Assembly (NCBI GenBank): GCA_030062745.1
Contig: CP099851.1
Coordinates: 10,418,393-10,482,392 of the forward strand
From: Capitulum mitella
Taxonomy: Eukaryota; Arthropoda; Thecostraca; Pollicipedomorpha; Pollicipedidae
DNA: 64,000 bases
Direction of reading: 5' to 3'
The notes under the pieces are model-generated. The model ran no database searches. It was not told the origin of the DNA and saw only the letters and a list, made by a program, of their open reading frames with translations. Each line of letters begins with the position of its first letter. Within the stretch, counting starts at the first letter, position 1. Position numbers and translations under genes: made by a program. This document shows, piece by piece, positions 23,601-34,329 of the stretch.

Positions 23601-26600
23601 ACAAAAGCCTCTGTCTTTTTCTAGCATCTCTTAACCCGATTCCATTCGGGCGCAGTGATAAAACCGTGCCGGGCGTGAAATGCACACCAAACCGAATATT
23701 CTGTAACCAAACTAAAGCGAATATTAGCGTGAATCATTATCGACGTTACAACAGGAGGAATTTAGATAGGATGTTGTCAGCGAACTTTTATTCCAGTGGA
23801 TTTCTGGCTGATTGGCCGCCTGTGTGCTTTATGTGTACCGTGGCGTTTAGTACGATGCAGTCTGTGACAGTCATTGTGGGTCTACATCGGATTAGTCGGT
23901 CAGACATTTGACAAGTTGTAAATCGTACAGAGACGTTGGCCATTGCCTTCTGGCTCCGTCGTCAAGCAGACGCGTGCTTTTCGCCATGTGAATAGCGTTC
24001 AGTGCATCCCCCTTCCCCCGTTTCGTGGTTTCCCCACCCGGCACCGGTTCACCGCCAACCGCAGCGAATTACGTGGTCAGGGCGTCGGCCCGCTGTTCTG
24101 TCGATCTTTCCTGGTGGCTCGGGTCGCCTCCATGCTCAGGGCCGTCCGGATCGTGACTCGGAGGGGTATTGTTCGGAGCCTCGTGTGGTGCCTCCTTCCG
24201 CGCCGTCCCTCCCCGCGCTGTCCTACCCCGCCCCCACGACACGCCCATAGAGGTGGCCGTGGTCGGAGGGGTGGCATCAGCCATGGGTGTGCCCGGAGGG
24301 ACAGTGTCAGCTTTGGGTGTGTCCGGAGGGGAAGTCTCAGCTGTGGGTGTGTCTAGAGGGACAGTCTCAGCTGTGGGTGTGTCTGGAGCGACAGGCTCAT
24401 CTGTGTTTGTCTGGAGGGGCAGTCTCAGCTTTGGGTGTGTCTGGAGGGACAGTGTCAGCTGTGGGTGTGTCTGGAGGGGCAGTCTCAGCTGTGGGTGTGT
24501 CTGGAGGGACAGTCTCAGCTGTGGGTGTGTCTGGAGGGACAGTCTTAGCTGTGAGTGTGTCTGGAGGGGCAGTCTCAGCTGTGTTTGTATGGAGGGGCAG
24601 TCTCAGCTATGGGTGTGTGTGGAGGGACAGTCTCGGCTGTGGGTGTGTCTGGAGAGACAGTGCCGTCCTGTGACGGTGTCGTCCTGCCGACAGCTGGGGC
24701 AGATCATGCAGCGTGACCTGCCGGAGGTGCCGATTCAGCTGATTGACGTGGACGGTCGGGGCTTCTGTGTGCGCTTCTCTCCACTGACCGAGCCCTGCCG
24801 GCCGCTGGAGGACGACGTCCTCGACGAATGGGCCGAGTGTCTCGCCCAGCAAATCGTGAGTCCGCCCGATCGTCAGTGTCCCTCCCGGCCGATCTTGAGT
24901 GCCCCCCGGCAGATCTTGAGTGCCTCCCAGCAGGTCGTGAGTGCCCCCAGCTGATCGTTAGTGACGCACCTTGCAGATCATGAGATGGGTGTCTTACCCA
25001 GTAGACAGTGAGTGTCTCACCCACCAGATCGTGTCCCGCCCAGCAGATCGTGAGTTTCCCTTTCAGCAGGTCATGAGTGCCTCACCCAGCAGACCGTGAG
25101 TGTCCTCCGGCAGGCCGTGAGTGTCCCGCCTACCGTGAGAGTCTCAGCGGCTAGATGGCCATTCCATGCTGTTGTGACCAGCAAATCGTGAGCGTGTGGT
25201 TTAACACAACGGCCGGTGGTGGTTCACCTGCCCGCGCCTGTGGCGGCCGTTTGACTGCGATGTGCCGCCTCTGCCTGTGACCGCCTGTGTGACGCCGGGC
25301 CGTGCCGCCGGCAGGAGATCCTGAACGCCACCGTGCACCACCGGACGCGGTTCGGCGAGCTGACGGCGGCCGGGCCGCTGCGGGCTGTACCGCTGGCCAA
25401 CTGGGCCGGCCTGGGCGCCGTCCGCTACATCCCGGCCCACCTGCAGCCGCTCATGGAGGCCGGCGTCACCGACTCAGGTCAGCCGCCGCACACAGGCAGG
25501 GCACAGACTCAGGTCAGCTGCCTCACAGAGTCAGAGCACTTACTCAGGTCTGCTGCCTCATGGAGGCAGAACACCGACTCAGGTCAGCCGCCACACGAGT
25601 CAGAGCAGCGGGGTCACTGACTCGGGCCAGCCGCCACACGGAGTCAGAGCAGCGGGGTCACTGACTCGGGTCAGCCGCCACACGAGTCAGAGCAGCGGGG
25701 TCACTGACTCAGGTCAGCCGCCACACGGAGTCAGAGCAGCGGGGTCACTGACTCAGGTCAGCCGCCACACGAGTCAGAGCAGCGGGGTCACTGACTCAGG
25801 TCAGCCGCCACACAGAGTCAGAGCAGCGGAGTCACTGACTCGGGTCAGCCGTCACACGGAGTCACGGAGTCAGAGCAGCGGGGTCACTGACTCGGGCCAG
25901 CCGTCACACGGAGTCACGGAGTCAGACCAGCGGAGTCACTGACTCGGTTCAGCCGTCACACGGAGTCAGAGCAGCAGGATGACTGAGATGAGCGGGTTCA
26001 CCATTTCAGGCCATTAGGACTGTTGGGTCGCGTTGTTACGAGCGCCCACCAAGACAGAGCGAGGTTGATAGGTCACTCGCTCGTGTACCGTTGTTTGAAA
26101 GCAATCTCTTGTTGTGCAGAATTTTCTGCAGAACATTTCGCAGTTGTGCATATCACTGCAGGGATTCGGTGCTATTCGTCTGATCATGTGTTTTTCAGGC
26201 AAGGAAGACATAAACAAACTGAATACGGAGCTACTGGCGAAACTGAAGTCTACCGATTCAGCCTTCTCTCTTGGTGAGCACTTCCGTAACGTTCAACAAG
26301 TGCAGCCGATAAATCGCCCTCTCTTGTTGCTTGACATGCAACAACAAAGAAAAGTGCCTTACAGTTCCCATGCCTGTTTAATAAATACAGCTGTTGATGT
26401 CACAGGCTCTGGCACACCTATTCGTGTGTATATCTGGCACACCTGTCCGATATATGGATTTCTCGCCAGTGCACTGGTGTTAACAGAAGACCAGCGTTAC
26501 TGGTATTTGTTGGCGTGGTGAGCTCAGAAAGCTGAAGCTAAGTTCCGTCTACCAGGTGACGGCGAGGACGGCATGGTCTGCATCCGGTTCGGCATGGTTA

Positions 26601-28198
26601 CCATGGATACGGACGTGGATGAGCTGTGCAGCCTGCTGGTGGATCTGGGCGGCCAGATAGAGGAGTCGTCCAGATTCCTGGAGACCATGTCCGAGATGCT
26701 GATGAAAGGTCAGGCCGGCTCCAAACAGGTCGCGTATCGCGCGGAGACAGACGTGTTCCAGAAATAGCGGGAGACATCGCCATATACGTTATGTTGCCGT
26801 TATCTTGTGTATATGTTGCTGGATGGGGGTGGTCTGCGCCAAATAAAACGGCCTTGTGGACGACATTACCACACATAGCGCGCCATCTCTCTCCCTTTCA
26901 TTTACCCAGTGTTTGGAGTGTTGTTACATTGGCGAGCATTTTTGTCAAAGTCGTGTCAGTGGCATTTGCGACGTGCAAGTACACGTTTTCATTTCCGTCC
27001 ACATCTTCCTCTCTGTGCTCCACACAGCAGCCCTGCCTGGACACCATACCACATCCAAAAGCTGGCCTCGCTGCCACGTCTCTGCCTGTCCTTGTGTTCG
27101 CCATGCGTTCCGTGCGGCCGCAGGGATCGAGGAGGCCAGCCAAGACCTGCGGAAGGAATCGGAGGACCAGCTGTGGCAGGAGGGTGTGCTGCGCCACGTG
27201 CCGCTGGTGGGCACGTTCGTCAACTGGTGGTCGCCGTCGCCCAAGGCTGCCGTCAGGGGGCGCCGCCTCGACCTGGCAGAGGGTGAGGAACACTGATCAC
27301 GTCGCTCCCCAGGTCCGAATCCTTCTCCTGTAGCAAATCGATCAAGTTGAATCCGTCAAGCACGTCAGAGGGACATCTAGGGCTTGAGGATCCACCGGTA
27401 GTCGCCTGTTTTTGATGGTCCGCCACGTAATGCGGGACTGAGACACTGACCCCACACAGAAGCACAGATCGCCCCCCCCCTGTGTGGTCTGACCCGCCGC
27501 CCCCCCCCCCCCCTCAGGAGTGCTGGAGACGACGGAGGAGACGTACAGGTCGCACGTGCAGGTTCGGCGAGCGTCGTCCATGGTCGGCCAGACGGGTACC
27601 GGCACCCAGCACTCCCGGTAAGTGAAGGGGGCCATCGGGGGAGCGGGCGGCCGTCCGCGGGCTGGCCACGGCACCACGGCTGACGGGCTCTCTGCAGTGT
27701 CTTGGCACGCCGATCTCGGGAGACAGTCTCTCTGCAGTGTCTCAGCAGACCAGTCTGGAGGCCTGTGCTGCTCGTGACCGATGCAGCCACCGTCTGACTT
27801 TTGGCCTCGCACGTTTCATAGTGTGTCTGTCAAGTCTGCGTGGGTATTCCTTACTCGCAGTGTTGGCTTCATTGCCTGGCCACTTGGGTTGATTAGTCCT
27901 TATACAGTCGGCGTGTGTTTGTTTTGGTGGGCTATGGCTGCTGGCTGTTTCATTACATGTGTGACGCGTCACGGCGTTGGTATATTTGGATTATTTTCCA
28001 GTGGGCCTGTGTGTGACCGCCGCTCCCGTTTACAGGACCGCGTCCTCCACCTCGGCCCCCGGCAACCAGCAGCCGGCCACTGTCCGGCCCGAGGAGCCGA
28101 CTCCGCCACCGGCGCCTGGCATCGCCACCCCGGCCGCGGCCGCCGCCACCGCCCCCGCCCCCGCCCCCGCCCAGCCGCCGGCAGACTCGGCGGCGTAA
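17578..28198 (+). CDS. PDXDC1: PDXDC1 homologue, last nine exons (5' partial)
   Basis: This is the C-terminal part of pyridoxal-dependent decarboxylase domain-containing protein 1. Exons are 17578-17652, 22134-22226, 24694-24855, 25315-25477, 26199-26273, 26556-26708, 27124-27282, 27518-27617 and 28036-28198 (stop TAA). They total 1143 bp, 380 codons, with every phase matching. Family landmarks in order are LSPAVVFRY, DVDGRGFCVRFSPL, NWAGLGAVRY, LNTELLAKLKSTDSAF, DVDELCSLLVDLGGQIEESS, GVLRHVPLVGTFVNWWSP and VLETTEETY. All agree with the human protein from its middle to near its end. The PLP-binding region is not included, so activity cannot be judged. The final exon ends in a low-complexity Ala/Pro tail instead of the vertebrate Ser-rich tail. 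Introns hold several tandem arrays at the splice sites. The upstream exons probably lie left of this window. Confidence 0.92.
17683..18020. repeat. 27-bp tandem array, about 12 copies, beside a PDXDC1 donor
   Basis: The unit is tgatccgcaggcgatgatgg followed by rnnycgtg. It begins about 30 bp downstream of the donor at 17652. Because the unit is 27 bp, all frames without a stop stay open (plus MMGPCDPQA repeats, minus SPADHTAPS repeats); these are not genes. Confidence 0.92.
18022..18795. other. PDXDC1 intron sequence, no feature
   Basis: Nothing supportable beyond chance frames. Confidence 0.4.
18796..19990 (+). mobile_element. piggyBac-type non-autonomous element, copy 3, in a PDXDC1 intron
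   Basis: It begins TTAACCCTGTTCCCGGC and ends CCGGGAATAGGGTTAA, with TTAA kept at both sides. The body aligns with copies 1 and 2, with a short deletion near the right end. A perfect DR1 motif AGGTCAAAGGTCA is at 19449-19461. No coding capacity. Confidence 0.9.
19995..22133. other. PDXDC1 intron, no gene recognised
   Basis: Nothing supportable on either strand. AGGTCA-like words scattered around 20.7-21.0 kb may be from an older, eroded element. Confidence 0.4.
24270..24662. repeat. 30-bp tandem array, about 13 copies, ending 30 bp before a PDXDC1 acceptor
   Basis: The unit is ggacagtctcagctgtgggt followed by gtgtctggag. The core CAG-CTGTGGG resembles the real acceptor junction at 24694 (CAG then CTGGGGC). 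The array keeps a 261-codon plus frame open, which is not a gene. Confidence 0.92.
24846..25195. repeat. Diverged array built from a PDXDC1 donor site
   Basis: The exon end and donor CAGCAAATC then GTGAGTCC recur as cagcagatcgtgagtgcc-like units for about 350 bp, many keeping GTGAGT. The last clear copy, CAGCAAATCGTGAGCGTG at about 25180-25197, is almost the original junction again. Confidence 0.85.
25470..25980. repeat. Tandem array containing the donor of the next PDXDC1 exon
   Basis: The unit is about 43 bp: CACTGACTCAGGTCAGCCGC followed by CACACGGAGTCAGAGCAGCGGGGT. The true exon ends ACCGACTCAG then GTCAGCCGCC, so each unit carries a copy of the exon-intron junction. About ten units; later ones vary in length. 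Confidence 0.93.
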
Positions 28199-29280
28199 CT
28201 CTCCGGCGGCTCGTTATTGACGGACGCCCCGCGGCGGCGGCCGCTCGCGTTCCGTGATTGAAGACCGCTCACTCCGGTTGTGTCGTGTGGGGTCTCCGGG
28301 TCGGGGGCTTGTATCCGCTCTCTGCGCGCCGGGGTTGTGGCGGGCGGCCCGGTCGCCGGGGATCTGGCGGTCCGGTCGTGCCGCCGGCCCCGTGTTCGAT
28401 CCCGTAGAGCGGGCCGTGCCTCGGCCAGCCGGGCAGCTGTCCCAGCGGTCTGCCAGCTCGCCTGGTCTCCCTCTGGATACGCTGGGAATGCGAGAGCCGG
28501 CAAATCACGCACACAAACTGTGCACTCTCCCGTGCCAGCCTGTAATCCAAAGAGGCCTTGATTCCGTGGTCGTGTGGCGGCAGGGGGCAGAAGGGTCCGC
28601 TGTTATCGCTGCTGGGCATAGGCAGAGGGGTCGACGAGGTCAGCCTTTAAATGACTTGTTATCGTTGCATTCCACGGGGGAGGTCATTCTTCGCTTTCTT
28701 CGTGTTAGCCGTTTGTCGCGTGACGTGTGAGGGAACTCGTGGTAGAGGGACTAATTTATTTCAGTCATCTATGATATTCGTTTGTCGGGAGTTCGAAGTC
28801 CGGCGTCGGTGCGCGTTGGGCCGCGTGGTCATTGTCCAGCCTTTGGTCTGCCGGTCTGCCAGAGACGGTCAAGCTCGGGGAGCGAGTGGTCCTGTGGCCC
28901 GCGCCGGACCACCTGCCCCCATCGGACCGTCGGCGGCTGTCTCGCCGTCAGTCCGGCAGTTTCTGATACTCTGGCGGTCTCACGCTGACCCCTTCGTGAT
29001 CGTGTGGCGCTCGGTACTCGGGCGCCGCTACCAAAACACGCCGGCAGACGAAGTTGTTGCGGCGTGGGAGGTGGGCCCCGTGACATTCATTGCTATTTTG
29101 ATTTGGCTGGAAATCCATGCGTCTCTGCATGCTGTTGTGATACAGGGAAGATTATGGACCGTACTTTCTGTCGCAGAAATCCCGAGATGTTTAGTCGGGC
29201 CGTGATTGTCTAAATCACACGCAACGCGGCTTCCAAATATATCTATGCAATGCAATCCGCCGTGTTTGCTTCGTGGACTC
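28199..29280. other. PDXDC1 3' flank, GC-rich, no further gene recognised
   Basis: This holds the presumed 3' UTR. No AATAAA was seen close to the stop. Several long frames (up to 184 codons) overlap on both strands, as expected from GC-rich sequence, and none is recognisable. Confidence 0.4.
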
Positions 29281-29285
29281 CCATA

Positions 29286-29980
29286 CCACGTGACTTTTGT
29301 TCCTCCGTACTTGTACGGACGCGAACGCCGCCTGCCTTTCTCTATATGTATTGACTCGGCTCCCACTGCGGGTTCCGGAGCTCACGTGACGCGTGACGTC
29401 ACGCCGCCGGCCAGGGGAGCCCGGTCATTGCACTGCGTCCGGTCAGCGGCGGCCGAGGTCGGTGGTTAATGCCGCCACATGCCGGCTACAAGTCTGACAA
29501 AATATGGCGGCACCGCGGCCTCCGGTCAGCCCCGGCCAAGGTCACGCGCCCCGGTCAAGGTCGCTGGCACGAGGCGCCGGACTTGCGCGCCTCAGCGAGC
29601 CCGAGTTCGGCGACTGAGTGCAGTGATCTGGACCAGACGGCCGCCGGAGTGGTGCGCTGACTCGACCAGAGGTCGGTGCGGCCGCCGCCCGCTACCGATC
29701 ACAGCTCGCTCACTAATGGAATGCTACGCGCACTACGCGAGCCCCGCCCACAGGGCCGGAGCTCGGGCGCGGCGCGGCGCCTCTTTACAATGTACACCGC
29801 CGCCGCCGCTAGGCAGCGCCACCGGCGCTCCGCGTCCTGCCTCTGCCGGGGCCACCAATACCGCTGTCATTACGGCCACAGAAAGACGCAGGTCACGTGA
29901 CCGCACCAGGTCCGCGGCCGCTCGACGCCGGTCAGTTCACGTGGCCGATCCGGGCCGACACGACACGGGTCACGTGACCG
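29286..29980. promoter_or_regulatory. GC-rich segment with repeated CACGTG E-boxes, candidate promoter
   Basis: CACGTG occurs at 29287-29292, 29383-29388, 29893-29898, 29938-29943 and 29971-29976. Two of these are in the perfect 12-bp palindrome GGTCACGTGACC (29891-29902 and 29968-29979). A CRE (TGACGTCA) is at 29394-29401 and an ATGGCGGC word near 29503. GTCACGTGAC is the consensus bound by TFE/MITF and related bHLH-zip factors. No gene start could be tied to it. The 200-codon plus frame here has no recognisable content. Confidence 0.45.
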
Positions 29981-30686
29981 GGCGGGTCTGTGCGGGCCGG
30001 GCGGCGCGGCAGACCCGGCGGAGGCGACTGGTTCGGAGAGGACTGCGTAAGCTAGGTGCTCCCCGTCAGCTGCTGGTATAGCCGCCGGCCCCACCACGAC
30101 TCCAGGTCGAAAGGCTCGAAGTCTGCCGGCAGAAGCGTGGGACGATCAAACGGAGGTAATCTAGGGCAAACAGCTTCTTGGAGGGGGAAGACTAAGCGGT
30201 GGGGAAACTGGAAGACAACCAATCAAAATTTTGCGATGCAATGGCAGGGACCCGATGTCAGAAGTTCACCAGCTTCCGCCGCGAAGAACCAGAGAAGTTT
30301 GCACGGCGAACGGTTCGCGTCTAGGTCGTCAACGGCGCGGCGAGCAAGCTCTGGTGCGATACTCAGCTGGTAGATGTCAGGACCTACTACCGAATCGGTT
30401 ATGAACGGTGGCAGGGAATCTGAACTTGAGCCATAGCCAGAAGCGCAAACGTGCGTTGATAGGGGAGGGGTGCGTGTACAAGAATAACTCGCGGGGACAG
30501 TCACGTGCAGTATCGGGCGCCACCAGAAATAGTCAGCCGCAGGTCACTGAACACCCGGGATCACTGTCCAAATCAGATACTCAACGTAGCCTGTGACTGT
30601 GGCGAAATTTACTGCACGCTCAAGCATTCTGAGGAAAAACGGGTACCTTTCTCGCAACGATATAGGGTTTGGAATAATGTATTCAA

Positions 30687-30740
<54 letters not shown>
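30687..30740. repeat. Compound (AT)n(AG)n microsatellite
   Basis: About 22 bp of AT repeat runs straight into about 32 bp of AG repeat. Confidence 0.95.
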
Positions 30741-30741
<1 letters not shown>

Positions 30742-31082
30742 AGCACCAGAGATGTATTTAGAATTCACGAAAGGGAAAGCCGCACAACACGAAGTCAATT
30801 TTCAGGGCTCGTGGGTGCCCCTAGTGTTCTGATGACAACTAATAGGCGACTGCGCTCTATTGCAGATCAGGGGTGTCGATCTGTCTTCTTTTGAGAGGGC
30901 CCTGGCCCACCCAATGTTGATTTGGGCCCACCCAACGTTAGTTTGGGCCCACCCAATATTTTCTGCTGGTTCTGAAGGGAAATGATTAATAGTAGCGAAA
31001 AACCGGCCGCAATAGATCAGAGACAAGCAGAAAGTAAAGAACAAAGTCTAAAGCGATGCATCTATTTATCTTTCTATCTTCT

Positions 31083-31087
<5 letters not shown>

Positions 31088-31148
<61 letters not shown>
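31088..31148. repeat. (TA)n microsatellite
   Basis: About 30 TA dinucleotides without interruption. Confidence 0.95.
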
Positions 31149-31150
<2 letters not shown>

Positions 31151-32403
31151 GAGTAAGCGCAATTTTTTATTTGATAAATAGTAACAAGAAACTCATAAAT
31201 TTCCGTTGGTCAAAATACAGTAAGCTATACCCGTTGAGAAGCTCACATCTGGGGGATGTTAGGTTGTCGGACCCTCGGCTCCCCTCCCCCCAATCATTTA
31301 CAGAAATCGACGCCCCTGTTGCAGGCCTTGGACACCTAACTGCTAATCAATCAGGCGCATTCGGCATCCTTTTGGCCAGCGATCGTTATCCTCAAAAGTG
31401 ACGCCTTCGCCGCCGAAGTAAAGGATCATGCTTTTATATTTGACCATGGTCCACTAGTTCTCCGCCTCAATACGACACGGAGCAATGCAATCCTCAGAAA
31501 AGCTGTTACTGTTCTGGCGGCAACGGCGATATAATGTTATACCATTTTTGGCCAGTCACGGGCAAACAAATAGCAACACATCGTTTCCCGCCTGAATCGC
31601 CTTCGATGAGATTCAGCTTAGTGTCATCACAGAACTTGGTGCTCAGTGGTGCCGGAGTCAAGTCAACACCCAAGTCAACGGCCGAACGCCCAGCTGTTGC
31701 GTGGGCTCCGTAGGCGTTCATGTCAACAGAAACGGGACAAATCGTTTTACGCGTCACGTTCCCTTTTTCAGGTGCGTCCTGTGGCGGGCGGATGCCGGTG
31801 AAAGGCCATTGATGGAGGTCGTATTCGCCGGGAAGTGACAGGACTGTCCCCGACACTACATGTGTACAAGTGCACTGGCCGATCGGGGCGCACCGACGGC
31901 CGACAGTTTGTGCTTCTCGGGCGTGTTTGTTCCCGTCATGTCCGTCACGTTTCACAACAGGCTCGATCAATGCGATTCATCTGGCGTAGGCGATGGGATT
32001 ATCTGGCCATTGTACCGCCGGTTCGACTCATTGGAAGCCATACGAAAATCGGCTGCCAGTCCTCGAATCGTCAGGGACAATAGAAACGACTCACATTACC
32101 TAGTAACGCTGGATGAACCTTCACTTGGTCGTAGTATAATGATTCGATGTCTGCAAAAAACGAATATCAGATCAGATGAAACAACGGATGAGTTCATCAC
32201 TACACAACGATGTTATCTGGCGACCTACTCTTCCTAAATATGCACGGCTTTTAACAAAACATTGGAGCGTCTCCAAAGCATCAGCCTATCTACCTTGAAA
32301 ATCCACCTTTTCATCGCAAAACCCAACGAAGACAAACATTACGAGGGGCACACAGTCCGTTTAGCTTCCTGGGCCCTCTCGATATCTTCACAGCCACATA
32401 CAT

Positions 32404-34328
32404 GCTGTACGTAGGGATGCACCGGATCGGGATTTTTGTAATCCGGCCGGATACCGGATATGCCGGATCGGGTTCTGGATATCCGGCCGGATACCGGATA
32501 TTATGGATAACTATTTTTTTATATTTGTTGCTGGAAAATGAGACGAAAAATGACTGCGCTGGAAAAAAGTCTGAAAAACTGGAAAATAACCCCGCAATAA
32601 CTGTATCCCTCAGAGTTATTGCGAGGTTTCCGCATGTTTCATTCTAAAAAAAGAACAACTAAAGAACACAGCGATCATAGCGTAGATCATCGATCACCAT
32701 CTCTGTCTGAAGGCAAAGGGCAAAGGCTTAGACTTCAAATATCTGGCTTGATAAGCATTCTGTACAAATGCTAAGGTGCGTCACTGAAGTATATTGTCCT
32801 TTAACCAGGGGCGCAGCCAGGGATTTCTTGAGGAGGGGGCCCGGAGCCCAGTGTGAACTGAAATCATACGAAAACCGCCTGTTGGGAAGACAATGTGTAA
32901 TGTTTTTCACAAAAAATGTGGGTCCAAGGAGGAAGCCCGGGCGCCCGGGCCCGCCTTTGGCTGCGCCAATGCCCTTAACACACGCCGGTATGGGGCCTTC
33001 TGCATAAGGCGGACGTAAAGGGGAGAGGGAGGTTGGTACGATCCCCCCAGCCATTTCAACATCTTGCGTCCCAGAGTCGCGAAAAAAAAAACAGCGTGTT
33101 GCACGTGACCAGACCTCACGACTGGCATCCCTTCTTACGGTCTCAGGTTAACGGATGGTTTTCCACATCGGGTCAAATGTCAAAAATTGGCAGAAAGTGG
33201 TACTTTCTGAGTTAAGTGCAAATGAACGTCAAAGAATAAATGATGATGAAACGGAACGGATACCATAATGTTCGTCAATCAATTATGAGTCTCTCTGTAC
33301 ACCACATGATTGTATTTAAACCCTGGAGTCCGATCCAGGCCATGCTACGCCAATCTTTGTCAAGCGGGGTCGTCAGCTTCAATGCGTTCTCGGAGCTGTA
33401 GAAGCATTTTTTGTATGCAGTTATAGATGCTGAAGTCAAATGTAGTGTCTCAATTCACAAACACTATTGTCAAATAACATATAAGGGTCATCTTAGGTTA
33501 CCCAAGGTCATCTGAATTCAATGACCTAGGGTGACCTCGATTTAACTGAAAATCGTAACATAGATACCTTAAAAGCGCTTTTCGAGTTGAGATCCAAAGC
33601 AAAGTCGAATTTTAGGCATGTCCTCGTGCTGCAGACTCATCATTCCGCGGCCGACGCCGCTCTGCCCGTCGTAGCAAAAGTCAGGCGTCCGTTGCATTGC
33701 GCCCTCTTTAGATGAAATAAAGGACCAACTGCACCAAATTTATGCCATTCGATTCCTTTCAACTTCAGGAATCCGAATATATAGGTTGTTTTGCAATACC
33801 TATTTCCTATCGCATTCCCAAAGATAAAAAATAACGTGTTTCTCGTCGTACCTCATGACCACACGACATGAGCTCATGACCCTTGAGCGAGGTTGCACCA
33901 TTCCCCCCCCCCACCACCAAACCCCTACGAGGGCTCCTGAATTTGTACAAGAGTATCTGAGACAAATAAAAATGTTTGGAAAATAGGAGGATGATGCGTC
34001 ACGAAATGGTCAGCTGAGCATATGCTGGCTGTTATTACACACTGAGCTTGAGTCCAATCCTTGCAAATAATGCGTCAAGCTTTTTGAACTAAGATGAAAA
34101 AGTAGTACTCCAGACAGACCCTGAAACTGTCAGACACATCGACAGTCTAATATAGCAAGGCACGTTGCTCCTGAAACGGTTTTATAGACAGACGTAAGAA
34201 CGTCTCGATTGTACACCGCAAGGCCAAATATCCGACAATATCCGGCCGGATTCCGGATACCGGATAATCTCAAATATCCGGCCGGATATCTGGCCGGACC
34301 GGATATCCGGTGCATCCCTAGCTGTACG
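32404..34328 (+). mobile_element. hAT-type non-autonomous element with 8-bp target duplication
   Basis: The element is 32412-34320 (1909 bp). It begins TAGGGATGCACCGGAT and ends ATCCGGTGCATCCCTA, an inverted repeat. The flanking 8 bp GCTGTACG are identical on both sides (32404-32411 and 34321-34328), the hallmark of hAT insertion. Inside each end, CCGGATATCCGGCCGGATAC-like words are repeated several times. No transposase fragment was seen. Confidence 0.92.
32801..32978. mobile_element. Possible small TTAA-flanked element nested in the hAT element
   Basis: TTAACCAGGGGCGCAGCCAG at the left and, as reverse complement, TTAAGGGCATTGGCGCAGCC at the right form an imperfect inverted repeat with TTAA at both outer ends. 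The interior has no coding capacity. Boundaries and class are tentative. Confidence 0.45.
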
Positions 34329-34329
34329 G

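Larger units (their letters stand above)
30060..32403. other. No gene recognised; short repeats
   Basis: No supportable gene. A threefold repeat of TTTGGGCCCACCCAAYGTT lies at about 30905-30960. The 154-codon minus frame at 31506-31970 and the 125-codon plus frame at 31860-32237 are unrecognised and could be chance. Confidence 0.4.

Noticed and set aside
24169..24954. 261-codon plus-strand open frame
   Set aside because: It is kept open by the 30-bp array at 24270-24662 and then runs out of frame through a real PDXDC1 exon.
29479..30081. 200-codon plus frame, Arg/Ala-rich
   Set aside because: GC-rich composition depletes stops; no motif, and the sequence looks regulatory.
31506..31970. 154-codon minus frame
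   Set aside because: No motif, no splice context, within chance length.
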